In this document: positions 1 to 6,841 of the stretch, in pieces | Numbering within the stretch: the stretch's first letter is position 1 | Layout: each line of letters opens with the position of its first letter | NCBI RefSeq assembly: GCF_900445265.1 | Contig: NZ_UFTA01000002.1 | Coordinates: 496,001-560,000 of the forward strand | DNA: 64,000 nt | Source: Anaerococcus octavius | GTDB lineage: Bacteria; Bacillota; Clostridia; Tissierellales; Peptoniphilaceae | Direction of reading: 5' to 3' | The notes under the pieces: generated by a model | Database searches by the model: none | Told to the model about the DNA's origin: nothing | The model's input: the letters and a program-made list of their open reading frames with translations, nothing else | Translations under genes and position numbers: made by a program

Positions 1-426
1 TGTTGTATAATCATTAAGGGATAATGTTATATCTCTAATATAAAGCTCATTATTATCAAATTTATATTTCAAATTAAGATTATATTCAGTACCACGTATC
101 AAACATTTATAAGTACAATCATAGTAGTTTGATGGATCTTCAAACTTTTCCCATAAGATTTTCTCGTCTGCAGTTATCTTAATTAGCAGATTGATGAGCT
201 CGGTGTCCTCATTTTTTACAAAGCTTTTATCATTTCCTTTTAATTCGCTCACGCTTACATCAAGAACATTAGAAATTTTATATAAGCTATCATCAGAAGC
301 GTTATTAGTTGCATTTTCAATTTGAGATATAAAAGACCTAGAGAGACCAGTCTTTTCTGCCAAGTCCTTTTGAGTCAGACCCTTTTTACGTCTATAAAAT
401 GCTATGTTTTCACTTATAATACTCAT
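1..426 (-). CDS. XRE-family repressor, 3' end outside window
   Basis: Reading leftward from ATG at 426 there is an open frame of 142 codons that reaches base 1 without a stop, so the C-terminus is missing. It begins MSIISENIAFYRRKKGLTQK and carries a clear Cro/C1-type helix-turn-helix in residues 5-60 (TQKDLAEKTGLSRSFISQIE). The start is preceded by AGAGGTG at good spacing. It is divergent from a small Cro-like gene, the usual layout of a phage or conjugative-element control switch. I infer that it is the element's maintenance repressor. The downstream domain could not be assigned from the visible part. Confidence 0.85.
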   Translation of the reverse strand, partial: MSIISENIAFYRRKKGLTQKDLAEKTGLSRSFISQIENATNNASDDSLYKISNVLDVSVSELKGNDKSFVKNEDTELINLLIKITADEKILWEKFEDPSNYYDCTYKCLIRGTEYNLNLKYKFDNNELYIRDITLSLNDYTT

Positions 427-449
427 TTTATCACCTCTTTATTATCAAC

Positions 450-477
450 ATTATAACATTATTTATTAAATTCACAA
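450..477 (-). promoter_or_regulatory. Promoter of the XRE repressor
   Basis: On the minus strand, TTGTGA (477-472) and TATAAT (455-450) are separated by 16 bp and lie just upstream of the repressor start at 426. It is divergent from the rightward promoter at 488-515. Confidence 0.5.
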
Positions 478-487
478 GTAAATTAGT

Positions 488-521
488 TTGCTATTTGGTA
501 AATATAGTGTACAATGTACAC
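488..521 (+). promoter_or_regulatory. Rightward promoter with palindromic operator
   Basis: TTGCTA (488-493) and TACAAT (510-515) with a 16-bp spacer form a plausible sigma-A promoter. A perfect 6-3-6 palindrome GTGTACAATGTACAC occupies 507-521 and covers the -10 box. A repressor bound there would block the Cro/replication operon. The likely binder is the divergent XRE protein or the Cro-like product; this is inferred from position only. Confidence 0.5.
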
Positions 522-551
522 AAGATACATTTAATACACGGGAGGTTATTA

Positions 552-746
552 GTGAAATTAAAGATAAATAATATTAAATTTTTGATGAATGGAATGACTT
601 ATGAAAAACTCTCAGAAAAAACGGGGTTGTCTAAAACATGGCTCGCGACAGTTATTAATAGGGGTCATGCAAGCATGAATGTAGTAAATAAAATTGCTGA
701 AGCTTTAGATGTAGATCCAAAAGAGATAGTTAAACTTGAAGACTAG
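552..746 (+). CDS. Small Cro-like helix-turn-helix protein
   Basis: A protein of 64 residues that is almost entirely one XRE-type helix-turn-helix (MTYEKLSEKTGLSKTWLATV, then a second helix pair ending in DVDPKEIVKLED). I chose the GTG at 552 because GGGAGG lies six bases upstream. The in-frame ATG at 495 would place the promoter and operator inside the coding sequence. It is the first gene of the rightward operon, opposite the repressor, which fits a Cro or antirepressor role. About 13 bases separate it from the next gene. Confidence 0.8.
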   Translation: MKLKINNIKFLMNGMTYEKLSEKTGLSKTWLATVINRGHASMNVVNKIAEALDVDPKEIVKLED

Positions 747-759
747 AAAGGGGTTGTAA

Positions 760-963
760 ATGCTTTTAGATGTGAATCAAGTAATGGTAATACTTAACTG
801 CGGTAAGAGTAGAGCATATAATTCTATAAAGATTTTAAATAAGGAATTAGAAAGAGATGGCTATCTTACTATTCAGGGTCGTATTCCTGCAGAATATTTA
901 GCTAGTAGATTTAGACTTGATGAAGAAGATATTAAGCTACAAGTAACAGAAATGGCGAAATAG
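760..963 (+). CDS. Excisionase-like small DNA-binding protein
   Basis: A 67-residue protein starting MLLDVNQVMVILNCGKSRAY, a pattern typical of small winged-helix excisionase or MerR-like proteins in Firmicutes phages and conjugative elements (a helix that picks the gene, then KSRAYNSIKILNKEL). GGGG precedes the ATG. It sits between the Cro-like gene and the replication gene. It could act in excision or as an activator of the replication operon; the sequence does not decide between these. Confidence 0.6.
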   Translation: MLLDVNQVMVILNCGKSRAYNSIKILNKELERDGYLTIQGRIPAEYLASRFRLDEEDIKLQVTEMAK

Positions 964-975
964 TGAGGTTGTTTC

Positions 976-1740
976 TTGAATGAAAAGGAAAAGGAATTAA
1001 AGAAAACTGAATATGAAAAGAAAAATCCCGACTATTTTACAGTAATACCTGCTATTGTAAGATATGATGATAAGTTAAGAGCGAATGAAAAGATTTTATA
1101 TTCTGAAATCTTAACGTTATCAAGAAAGAATGGTTACTGTTATGCAAGCAATAAGTACTTATCAGATTTGTATGGTGTTAGTATTACTATTATTTCGAGG
1201 TGGATTAATAGCTTAATCAAATACGGATATTTGGTATCTGAAAATGAATATAAAGCTGGTACTAATTACATTCTTAGAAGAAAACTATATCCAACAAATG
1301 TTAAAGATATATTGAATAAAAGTTCAACATATATTGAACAAACGTTCAATAACGATATTGAACAAAAGTTCAAGGATAATAATACAAGTATTAATGATAT
1401 GAATAATAAGAAGAGTAATAATAGTCGAGCAGATGAAAAGAATGATGAATTAATAGACCAAGTTGTTAATTATTTGAATGAAAAAACTGGTAAAGATTTT
1501 AAAGCTACTACAAAGCAAACTGTAAGCTTGATAAAGGCTAGAGCAAGAGATGGTAATAGTTTTGATGATTTTAAAAAGGTTATAGATACGAAAACTAATC
1601 AATGGTTATCTAATCCTGATATGAATAGATATTTAAGACCACAAACATTATTTGGTAACAAGTTTGAAGCATACCGAGAAGAATACTCTAATAACAACGG
1701 ATTCAATAATTCAAATGAGATAAACAAATACGATTGGTAA
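976..1740 (+). CDS. Phage-type replication initiation protein (HTH_36 plus Phg_2220_C)
   Basis: A protein of 254 residues. Residues 15-110 resemble the winged-helix HTH_36 domain of phage replisome organisers (ANEKILYSEILTLSRKNGYC, then YLSDLYGVSITIISRWINSL). A polar, Asn/Lys-rich linker follows. Residues 160-235 match the conserved phage C-terminal domain TIGR02220: VVNYLNEKTGKDFKATTKQT, then a KKVIDTK stretch and NRYLRPQTLFGNKFEAY. The start is TTG at 976 with GTGAGG six to seven bases upstream. Proteins of this family bind the element's origin and recruit the helicase. The next gene is a DnaC-type loader, which supports the assignment. Confidence 0.8.
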   Translation: MNEKEKELKKTEYEKKNPDYFTVIPAIVRYDDKLRANEKILYSEILTLSRKNGYCYASNKYLSDLYGVSITIISRWINSLIKYGYLVSENEYKAGTNYILRRKLYPTNVKDILNKSSTYIEQTFNNDIEQKFKDNNTSINDMNNKKSNNSRADEKNDELIDQVVNYLNEKTGKDFKATTKQTVSLIKARARDGNSFDDFKKVIDTKTNQWLSNPDMNRYLRPQTLFGNKFEAYREEYSNNNGFNNSNEINKYDW

Positions 1741-1755
1741 AGGAGAAATGATTAA

Positions 1756-2496
1756 ATGAATTTAGATGGAATGATAAATGATTATAAACAAATGGGCAAA
1801 GTAAACAATAGAAGTGAAAAAACACTTGCTGAATTGCTGGAGCAAAAAGAAAGAGAACTGCAAGCTAAAATCAATAAAGCTAGTAAGCACTTAGACAATG
1901 AAAGGTATATAAAAAATCTTTCAAGAATGCCTAAAAAAACTATAGATCTAACATTGAATGATATTAAGAATACATGGGAATCCGAAGAAATGCCTCAAGT
2001 TAATATGGCTATTGATTCAGTATATGATTTCAAAACCTTAGAAAAAGGTTTATACATTTACAGTAAACAACCGGGTACTGGAAAAACAACTTTACTTAGT
2101 GCATTAGCTAGAGCCGTATATAAACAATATGAAGAACCAATATTCTTTGCAACTGAAGAATATATCTTATCTAAAGTTAAGGAATCATATAACCCTGAAG
2201 CTCAAACTAGCGAAGATGAAGTTATAAGGGATATAGCTAAAAATAGGGCTGTGTTCATTGATGAATTAGGACAAAATAGTACAGATTGGGCAGTTAGAAC
2301 ACTTAAAAGATTATTAGATGAGATGATGAACAATGACTCAATTTTATTTGTTACTTCAAATTATGGTTTAAATGATTTAGCTGCGAAGCTATATTCAAAA
2401 GAAAATAACTCTCTTAACAGAACTATTGATCAATTTGTAGATAGACTTAACGGAATGACAAAACCTGTTAAGTTTGGAAATAAAAGTTATAGATAA
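1756..2496 (+). CDS. DnaC/IstB-type ATPase, helicase loader
   Basis: A 246-residue protein with a charged coiled N-terminus (about 1-60) and an AAA+ core. Walker A is PGTGKTTLL and Walker B is AVFIDELG; a sensor-1-like segment reads ILFVTSNYGL. This is the layout of DnaC-like loaders encoded by phages and integrative elements. It follows the replication initiator by 15 bases with AGGAG before ATG 1756, so the two are probably co-transcribed. I infer loading of the host replicative helicase at the element's origin. Confidence 0.8.
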   Translation: MNLDGMINDYKQMGKVNNRSEKTLAELLEQKERELQAKINKASKHLDNERYIKNLSRMPKKTIDLTLNDIKNTWESEEMPQVNMAIDSVYDFKTLEKGLYIYSKQPGTGKTTLLSALARAVYKQYEEPIFFATEEYILSKVKESYNPEAQTSEDEVIRDIAKNRAVFIDELGQNSTDWAVRTLKRLLDEMMNNDSILFVTSNYGLNDLAAKLYSKENNSLNRTIDQFVDRLNGMTKPVKFGNKSYR

Positions 2497-2502
2497 AAAT
2501 AA

Positions 2503-2527
2503 AGCCCTTTGCAAAGAGCAAGGGGCT
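2503..2527. terminator. Hairpin after the replication operon
   Basis: AGCCCTTTGC and GCAAGGGGCT form a 10-bp stem (one G-T pair) around AAAGA. The plus-strand 3' flank is A-rich, but the minus-strand flank reads TTTATTTTTA, so it would terminate leftward transcription best. Confidence 0.5.
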
Positions 2528-2553
2528 AATAAAATAATGTACTAATAGTATAA

Positions 2554-2667
2554 ACAATTTTAGCTAAAACTTCAACTGAAAATAATCGAGGTAAGAGATA
2601 TAAGAATTATATTAAAATTCCTTAAGATTTAGTATGTAGATTAGATTCTAATCACTTTGGCATATAA
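2554..2667 (+). pseudogene. Remnant of a small element protein
   Basis: In one frame this stretch reads ILAKTSTENNRGKRYKNYIK, then IP, a TAA at 2623-2625, and continues in the same frame DLVCRLDSNHFGI before a second stop. There is no start codon. The NRGKRYKNYIKIP string looks like real protein sequence, similar in feel to short DNA-binding proteins of phages. I think it is a decayed small gene. It could also be chance in AT-rich DNA. Confidence 0.25.
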
Positions 2668-2715
2668 ACATATACTTCGATTTCTAAAATCTCTTAAATC
2701 GTAAAATATGAAGTT

Positions 2716-3186
2716 TTGTTATACAGAAATAAGATAGGAATAAATTTGAATATAAAAGAATACTTAGATAGAGAAAAAAATATATTTGATTTATCAAAAG
2801 AGATGATTACAGATGATATTGGTTTAAATTACATGATTGGATATAGAGAGGGATACAAAGAAGCCTATAATCAAGTTCGAAAGATTTTGAAAAATTTAAG
2901 CTGGTTATTGATACCTGAATATATATTTCATCAGATTGACCTGTGGGATTTAGTTTATATCATCAATCAATTTGAATATACAGATGAAGAGATTGATACC
3001 TTGATAAAAGTAAAAAAAGCTGATTTTGATATGTATATAAAGTTAGGAGAAAAATATTCTGAAGATATAAAAGAATCGATATATGATCAATTTTATAGTA
3101 TGGATAAAACCAAATCTAGAACTTTCATAAATGAGCTATTGAACAAAATAACAATGGATAAAAAACTATCAAAACTAAAGAATTAA
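2716..3186 (+). CDS. Hypothetical protein, possibly 5'-truncated
   Basis: An open frame of 156 residues, charged and helical (IKEYLDREKNIFDLSKEMIT), that I do not recognise. The only near start is TTG 2716 with no ribosome binding site, and the frame stays open upstream only to 2698. It may therefore be the remainder of a longer gene whose 5' end was lost. The adjacent small pseudogene remnant and the lack of a promoter fit that view. It is followed closely by the next small gene, which has its own AAGGAG. Confidence 0.45.
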   Translation: MLYRNKIGINLNIKEYLDREKNIFDLSKEMITDDIGLNYMIGYREGYKEAYNQVRKILKNLSWLLIPEYIFHQIDLWDLVYIINQFEYTDEEIDTLIKVKKADFDMYIKLGEKYSEDIKESIYDQFYSMDKTKSRTFINELLNKITMDKKLSKLKN

Positions 3187-3201
3187 TTAAGGAGATAAGA
3201 A

Positions 3202-3489
3202 GTGAATAATACTGACTTATTTGAAAGCAATTGCGTAACATTGCCAAATAATATAATAGGGCAACCTGATTTTATACTAAAATCTAAAAAGGAATGTGAG
3301 GAGATAAAACAAGGTGATTTTATTTTCTGCAAGCATATATTTAATAATCGTGAACTTAAGCAATCAGATATTGGAGTAGCAGTCATAGATGGTAATACTA
3401 ATCTCTATGAGATTTCAAAACTAACCAATGATGAGATGGATAAAATAGACTTTGTAGCTAAAGTTACAGGGATATACAGAGACATTTAA
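3202..3489 (+). CDS. Hypothetical protein, 95 residues
   Basis: A small acidic protein beginning MNNTDLFESNCVTLPNNIIG. It starts at GTG 3202, chosen because AAGGAGA lies seven bases upstream. The pattern of short strands with conserved-looking Gly/Asp turns (GDFIFCKHIF, then IGVAVIDGNTNLYEIS) suggests a small beta-rich fold. No family is recognised. It is the second of four closely spaced small genes ending at the 4072 terminator. Confidence 0.6.
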   Translation: MNNTDLFESNCVTLPNNIIGQPDFILKSKKECEEIKQGDFIFCKHIFNNRELKQSDIGVAVIDGNTNLYEISKLTNDEMDKIDFVAKVTGIYRDI

Positions 3490-3519
3490 TGTCTAAATAA
3501 TTACAGTGAGAGGGAAAAG

Positions 3520-3753
3520 ATGAATAAAAAAGAAACTAAGAAAATAATTATGGATTTAGAAAGCGAATCGTACAACCTATATAAAGGCATAGAAGCCTTT
3601 TTATATAGAGTTCTACCACATAATACGGACATGGAAAAAGACTATTCAATGGCATTGTTAGGATGCTTAGCAAATCAATCAAAATTAGTACATGAGTTGG
3701 CTTATACATTATATGATGATACTGAAAGCGTATTAGATAAAGCGGAGGAATAA
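3520..3753 (+). CDS. Hypothetical protein, 77 residues
   Basis: A short, mostly helical, acidic protein (MNKKETKKIIMDLESESYNL; ends ESVLDKAEE) with a GAGAGGG ribosome site before ATG 3520. Unrecognised. The stop codon is followed after one base by the next gene's ATG, so the two are translationally linked and may act together. Confidence 0.6.
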   Translation: MNKKETKKIIMDLESESYNLYKGIEAFLYRVLPHNTDMEKDYSMALLGCLANQSKLVHELAYTLYDDTESVLDKAEE

Positions 3754-3754
3754 A

Positions 3755-4063
3755 ATGGAAAAACTAAACGATTATATTATAGATCCTTGTTATGATATGT
3801 ATATTGACCTAATTAGTGAGATGGGAGAAGATATTGTCTATAACTCATCATCAAGAGAATTTGAAGATGGTGAGGTTATAATAACATTGTGCGAGGGGCT
3901 ACCTAGTGTGTATTTAAAATCAGATGGAAATAAATTAATTATGCAAATGCACATTCTAGCTACTGGGACTGTATCCACTACAGATATAACAAATCTTGAT
4001 AAAATAAAAGATGTAATACCTGAAGTTATAGCAACAATGTATGATGAAAATATTATTATATAG
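3755..4063 (+). CDS. Hypothetical protein, 102 residues
   Basis: An acidic alpha/beta protein (MEKLNDYIIDPCYDMYIDLI) with a central strand-rich part (GEVIITLCEGLPSVYLK). GCGGAGG precedes the ATG, inside the end of the upstream gene. No family is recognised. It is the last gene before a strong terminator and closes the left accessory operon. Confidence 0.6.
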   Translation: MEKLNDYIIDPCYDMYIDLISEMGEDIVYNSSSREFEDGEVIITLCEGLPSVYLKSDGNKLIMQMHILATGTVSTTDITNLDKIKDVIPEVIATMYDENIII

Positions 4064-4071
4064 AAAAATTG

Positions 4072-4095
4072 GAGCAAGGAATTCCTTGCTCTTTT
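4072..4095 (+). terminator. Rho-independent terminator
   Basis: A perfect 20-base palindrome GAGCAAGGAATTCCTTGCTC (4072-4091) is followed by TTTT. It ends the small-gene operon. Confidence 0.75.
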
Positions 4096-4342
4096 CATAT
4101 TGTGGTTAGTTTCAAGTTATATTTAGGTATAAATCAATCTTTTCTAATATCTTATTTAGTTTCTTGAATGGTCATGCTTCTCCTCTAATTTTATATAAAT
4201 ACAAACAAAAACTAACATTAAATACTTGATTATTGGCTATTATTATGCTTATTATTAAGGATTTACTGGATTTGGAATATTTTTATATCACATTTCTACA
4301 TAATTTACTTAGCTAGATAAGATAGGAGAGGTGTAAAACAAA

Positions 4343-4429
4343 ATGCTTATATTTACTAGTTTAATAACTATTGTTTCAAATTTTTATACCTTCTACCTTT
4401 TATTTAAGAACTCCAATCTAATATTTTGA
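4343..4429 (+). CDS. Small hydrophobic peptide ORF
   Basis: ATG 4343 is preceded by AGGAGAGGTG and opens a 28-residue frame beginning MLIFTSLITIVSNFYTFYLL, one probable membrane helix with a short polar end. Size, hydrophobicity and isolation resemble type I toxin peptides such as the TxpA/BsrG or Fst groups, but I see no convincing family match and no obvious antisense RNA. It could be a chance ORF. Confidence 0.3.
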   Translation: MLIFTSLITIVSNFYTFYLLFKNSNLIF

Positions 4430-4697
4430 TGATGACATTTGATGACTTTTTATATTATATAGATATCGATATACTCTATAAGTAATACCATAAAAAAATA
4501 TAATCTAAACATCTATAGTTTATCATACGCAAAATCTAAGAATATAGATTTATGTGAGCTAGACTGATTTTATCATATAAGAGATAGATGAAAAGAAGAG
4601 ATTGACTAAATAATATCATATATAATAAACTTAAATATTTTATTAGTAAATTGTCGGTATATAGTAATAAGTAGTATATAACATTCATGCTTAGTTT

Positions 4698-4724
4698 GAG
4701 TTGGTTAATGGCTAGCTCTTTTTT
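4698..4724 (+). terminator. Terminator-like hairpin
   Basis: GAGTTGG and CTAGCTC form a 7-bp stem with G-T pairs around a 7-base loop, followed by TTTTTT. No annotated gene ends here, so it may close a small RNA or the small-peptide transcript. Confidence 0.45.
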
Positions 4725-4734
4725 AATGTTAAAG

Positions 4735-4769
4735 ATTCATATAATATATATTTTATATATTATATGAAT
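4735..4769. repeat. Perfect 16-bp inverted repeat upstream of the antitoxin gene
   Basis: ATTCATATAATATATA (4735-4750) and its exact reverse complement (4754-4769) flank TTT. It lies 88 bp before the Panacea gene and contains no poly-T tail. A protein-binding operator or an RNA hairpin in the leader is plausible. Confidence 0.6.
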
Positions 4770-4856
4770 ACAAAATGAAATGGAATAGTATTTAAGTTTA
4801 TGATAATATACAAGTAAATAGAGGAGAAAGTTTCTTTCAATAAATAGGGGGATAAA

Positions 4857-5300
4857 ATGACTAGTATATTTGATGTAGTTAATTACATTTTAAGTAAAAA
4901 TGGAGAAATGACTTCGATGAAACTTCAAAAGCTGACCTACTATTCTCAAGCGTGGAATCTAGCTTGGGAGGGGAAACCTTTATTTGACGAGGAGTTTGAA
5001 GCATGGGCTAATGGTCCGGTTTGTAGTGAATTATTCAGAGTTCACAAAGGTCAATTTATCGTAAATAAAGAAATTTTTGAAGATTTTGGAGATGAAAATA
5101 ATTTAAATAAAACCGAAAAAGAGAATATTGATGAGGTTTTAAAAACTTATGGCGATAAAGAGCCTTACTGGTTAAGTAACTTAACACATATGGAAAGGCC
5201 TTGGAAAGAAATCAGATTAAAAAATAATTGTAAAGATGGTGATTTTTGTAATGAAATCATACCTAAAGATTTAATGCAAGAATATTATGCTGGGTTATAA
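4857..5300 (+). CDS. Panacea-domain antitoxin (PanA/SocA-like)
   Basis: A 147-residue protein with the Panacea (DUF4065) signature over most of its length: MKLQKLTYYSQAWNLAWEGK, then PLFDEEFEAWANGPVCSELF. This domain is a versatile antitoxin domain that neutralises many unrelated toxins, and is also known from phage GepA and from Caulobacter SocA. AGGGGG precedes ATG 4857. The stop codon overlaps the next gene's start (TAATG), the hallmark of a two-gene toxin-antitoxin operon. I infer a direct neutraliser of the downstream product, possibly also repressing its own promoter through the inverted repeat at 4735. Confidence 0.85.
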   Translation: MTSIFDVVNYILSKNGEMTSMKLQKLTYYSQAWNLAWEGKPLFDEEFEAWANGPVCSELFRVHKGQFIVNKEIFEDFGDENNLNKTEKENIDEVLKTYGDKEPYWLSNLTHMERPWKEIRLKNNCKDGDFCNEIIPKDLMQEYYAGL

Positions 5301-5758
5301 TGGCTAAAAGGGTTAAACAAGGCGGAGAGCCATCATTATATAAAAAAACACGTGTTGCTGAAAGTCCAGATGCATTTTATGATAAAAATCCTTCTTGGAA
5401 TTTACACAAATGCGATAAAAGCGGTGGGAGTTGGTGTGTAAATCATTCTGTATTAAATGATGATATTTATAAAAAATTAAGTGATTTTGAAAGAATGACT
5501 TGGAAAGAGATTGTTAAACAAACTGGCGGACCTAAAAAAGGGACCAATAATCATTTTATTGGTTTCAAAGATCTTGATAAAAAGGCCCAAAATAGATTAA
5601 TAAAACTAAATTTAGTAAACTTATCAGATAATCTATTTTCTCTTAGGCTTAATGGAAGAACTAGATTATTTGGTTTTCTAGATGAATCGGGTATTTTTAG
5701 TATACTGTGGTTGGATAAAAATCACGAAGTTTGTCCGTCGATAAAAAAGAATACTTAA
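5300..5758 (+). CDS. Putative toxin paired with the Panacea antitoxin
   Basis: A 152-residue basic protein whose ATG shares a base with the antitoxin stop. The N-terminal 45 residues are polar (AKRVKQGGEPSLYKKTRVAE). The core has a conserved-looking MTWKEIVKQTGGPKKGTNNH segment. The C-terminus is a beta-rich run, FSLRLNGRTRLFGFLDESG, followed by FSILWLDKNHEVCPS. The strand pattern and the Arg/His-rich end recall RelE/ParE-fold ribonuclease toxins, but I cannot place it in a named family. Position and overlap strongly support the toxin role; the mechanism is inference. Confidence 0.65.
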   Translation: MAKRVKQGGEPSLYKKTRVAESPDAFYDKNPSWNLHKCDKSGGSWCVNHSVLNDDIYKKLSDFERMTWKEIVKQTGGPKKGTNNHFIGFKDLDKKAQNRLIKLNLVNLSDNLFSLRLNGRTRLFGFLDESGIFSILWLDKNHEVCPSIKKNT

Positions 5759-5836
5759 TAATAAATATAAAAAGCATTTTAATAAAGTAGTTTATAATTT
5801 GTATCATAACTTAATTATGTTCAATATAGAATGATT

Positions 5837-5864
5837 AGGGTCACTAATATGTGACTCTTTTTTT
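5837..5864 (+). terminator. Terminator of the toxin-antitoxin operon
   Basis: AGGGTCAC and GTGACTCT form an 8-bp stem (one G-T) around TAATAT, followed by a run of seven T (5858-5864). Confidence 0.75.
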
Positions 5865-5867
5865 GAA

Positions 5868-5907
5868 CTTATATATATTAGGTATATCTTATATATATTA
5901 GGTATAT
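5868..5907. repeat. Two tandem 20-bp direct repeats
   Basis: The unit cttatatatattaggtatat occurs twice head to tail (5868-5887 and 5888-5907) without mismatch, directly after the terminator. It could be a binding site for an integrase, initiator or regulator. The nearest genes on the right are regulators. Confidence 0.65.
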
Positions 5908-6010
5908 AAAGATATGGAGTTCTATTTTAAATAGCTTATATCTTAAAATATAGAGATTGATTATTGAAACAAAAAGAGAATATACCAATAGAGATGAATT
6001 AGATCCAATT

Positions 6011-6424
6011 TTATTCCCGTAACTCTCGTATAACTGATAATTCAGAATCTATTTTTTCAAGTATCCTGTTTTCTCTCCTGTATAGGGTAGATTTGGTAGT
6101 ATATAAATGGTTTGCTAGTTGTCGCTTGCTAATTTTATTATTTCCATGCATATTTAACAACAATTCGATTTCATCATTTTCTAATGACTGTAAGGCTGAT
6201 TCTATGGTATCTATAAATACCTTATCTTTATACATTTCAGCATTTAAAATTTTAATTCTACAATCTAAATCTTCAACTTTTTTTATAAAATTTGGGTCTA
6301 TACTTTCCTGATCGATATCGTTCTTTATTTTTTCTAAATATGTAGCTTGATTTGATAATGCTTCTTGTTCTTTTTTTATTTTGATGTACTTCTTAATTTC
6401 TTTTCTGGTTTGCTCTATACTCAC
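6011..6424 (-). CDS. ArpU/RinA-like phage transcription regulator
   Basis: A 137-residue protein. Residues 1-90 form a long charged coiled coil (MSIEQTRKEIKKYIKIKKEQ). The C-terminal 45 residues carry a sigma region 4-like helix-turn-helix (KRQLANHLYTTKSTLYRREN). This layout is typical of ArpU-type late-gene activators of Gram-positive phages. The start is GTG at 6424 with an excellent AGGAGG upstream on the minus strand. It is divergent from the ribbon-helix-helix and sigma-like genes, across a 417-bp gap, and is the only complete minus-strand gene in the island. Confidence 0.65.
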   Translation of the reverse strand: MSIEQTRKEIKKYIKIKKEQEALSNQATYLEKIKNDIDQESIDPNFIKKVEDLDCRIKILNAEMYKDKVFIDTIESALQSLENDEIELLLNMHGNNKISKRQLANHLYTTKSTLYRRENRILEKIDSELSVIRELRE

Positions 6425-6841
6425 TTAGACCTCCTAACATTTGTTATCATGGAATTACAATAGTAAAGAATTGTAGATACAATCAGTAATCTATATTCTC
6501 TAAAGTATATTCAAGGCTAATTATTATATCGGCTATTACCCTAGTAACAATATAAAACGCCCTTAAATCTCAAAATAAGCTCCTTAATATTATAGATACT
6601 ATCTAAAAAACTCAAAAATAGTGTATAATATACAGTAAAATACATTGGCTTGAAATAGGCGTTATCATAATTAATGTAAGTCAATAATTACACAAAAGAA
6701 TCATTTTGTGCAATAATTGTTAGTAAATAATAAGAATTGTGTATATTATACCATATAGATGAATGATAATTTTTGTCCTACTTTTATTATTTAGTGTTAT
6801 CATATAAATAGATAGCTACTAATTATTAGGAGGATAAAACA
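6425..6841. other. Divergent intergenic region, 417 bp
   Basis: It separates the ArpU-like gene (minus) from the ribbon-helix-helix gene (plus). It contains several -10-like TATAAT strings, for example in tgtataatatac near 6620, and the imperfect inverted repeat at 6682-6719. No further ORF of note is seen. It probably holds both promoters and their operators. Confidence 0.5.
6682..6719. repeat. Imperfect 16-bp inverted repeat
   Basis: caataattacacaaaa (6682-6697) and ttttgtgcaataattg (6704-6719) pair at 14 of 16 positions around GAATCA; the innermost seven pairs are perfect. There is no T-run, so an operator or origin-like structure is more likely than a terminator. It lies 120 bp upstream of a ribbon-helix-helix gene. 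Confidence 0.5.

Larger units (their letters stand above)
4096..4856. other. 760-bp AT-rich intergenic region
   Basis: No gene of ordinary size is present on either strand. It holds a 28-codon hydrophobic ORF with a good ribosome site (4343-4429), a terminator-like hairpin (4698-4724) and a perfect 16-bp inverted repeat (4735-4769), each listed separately. The hairpin implies at least one short transcript ending at about 4724. Confidence 0.6.

Noticed and set aside
495-551. Longer start of the Cro-like gene
   Set aside because: The stretch contains the -10 box and operator, and GTG 552 has the better ribosome site.
3183-3386. Minus-strand 67-codon frame
   Set aside because: It lies wholly opposite a plus-strand gene with a good ribosome site and has no start signal of its own.
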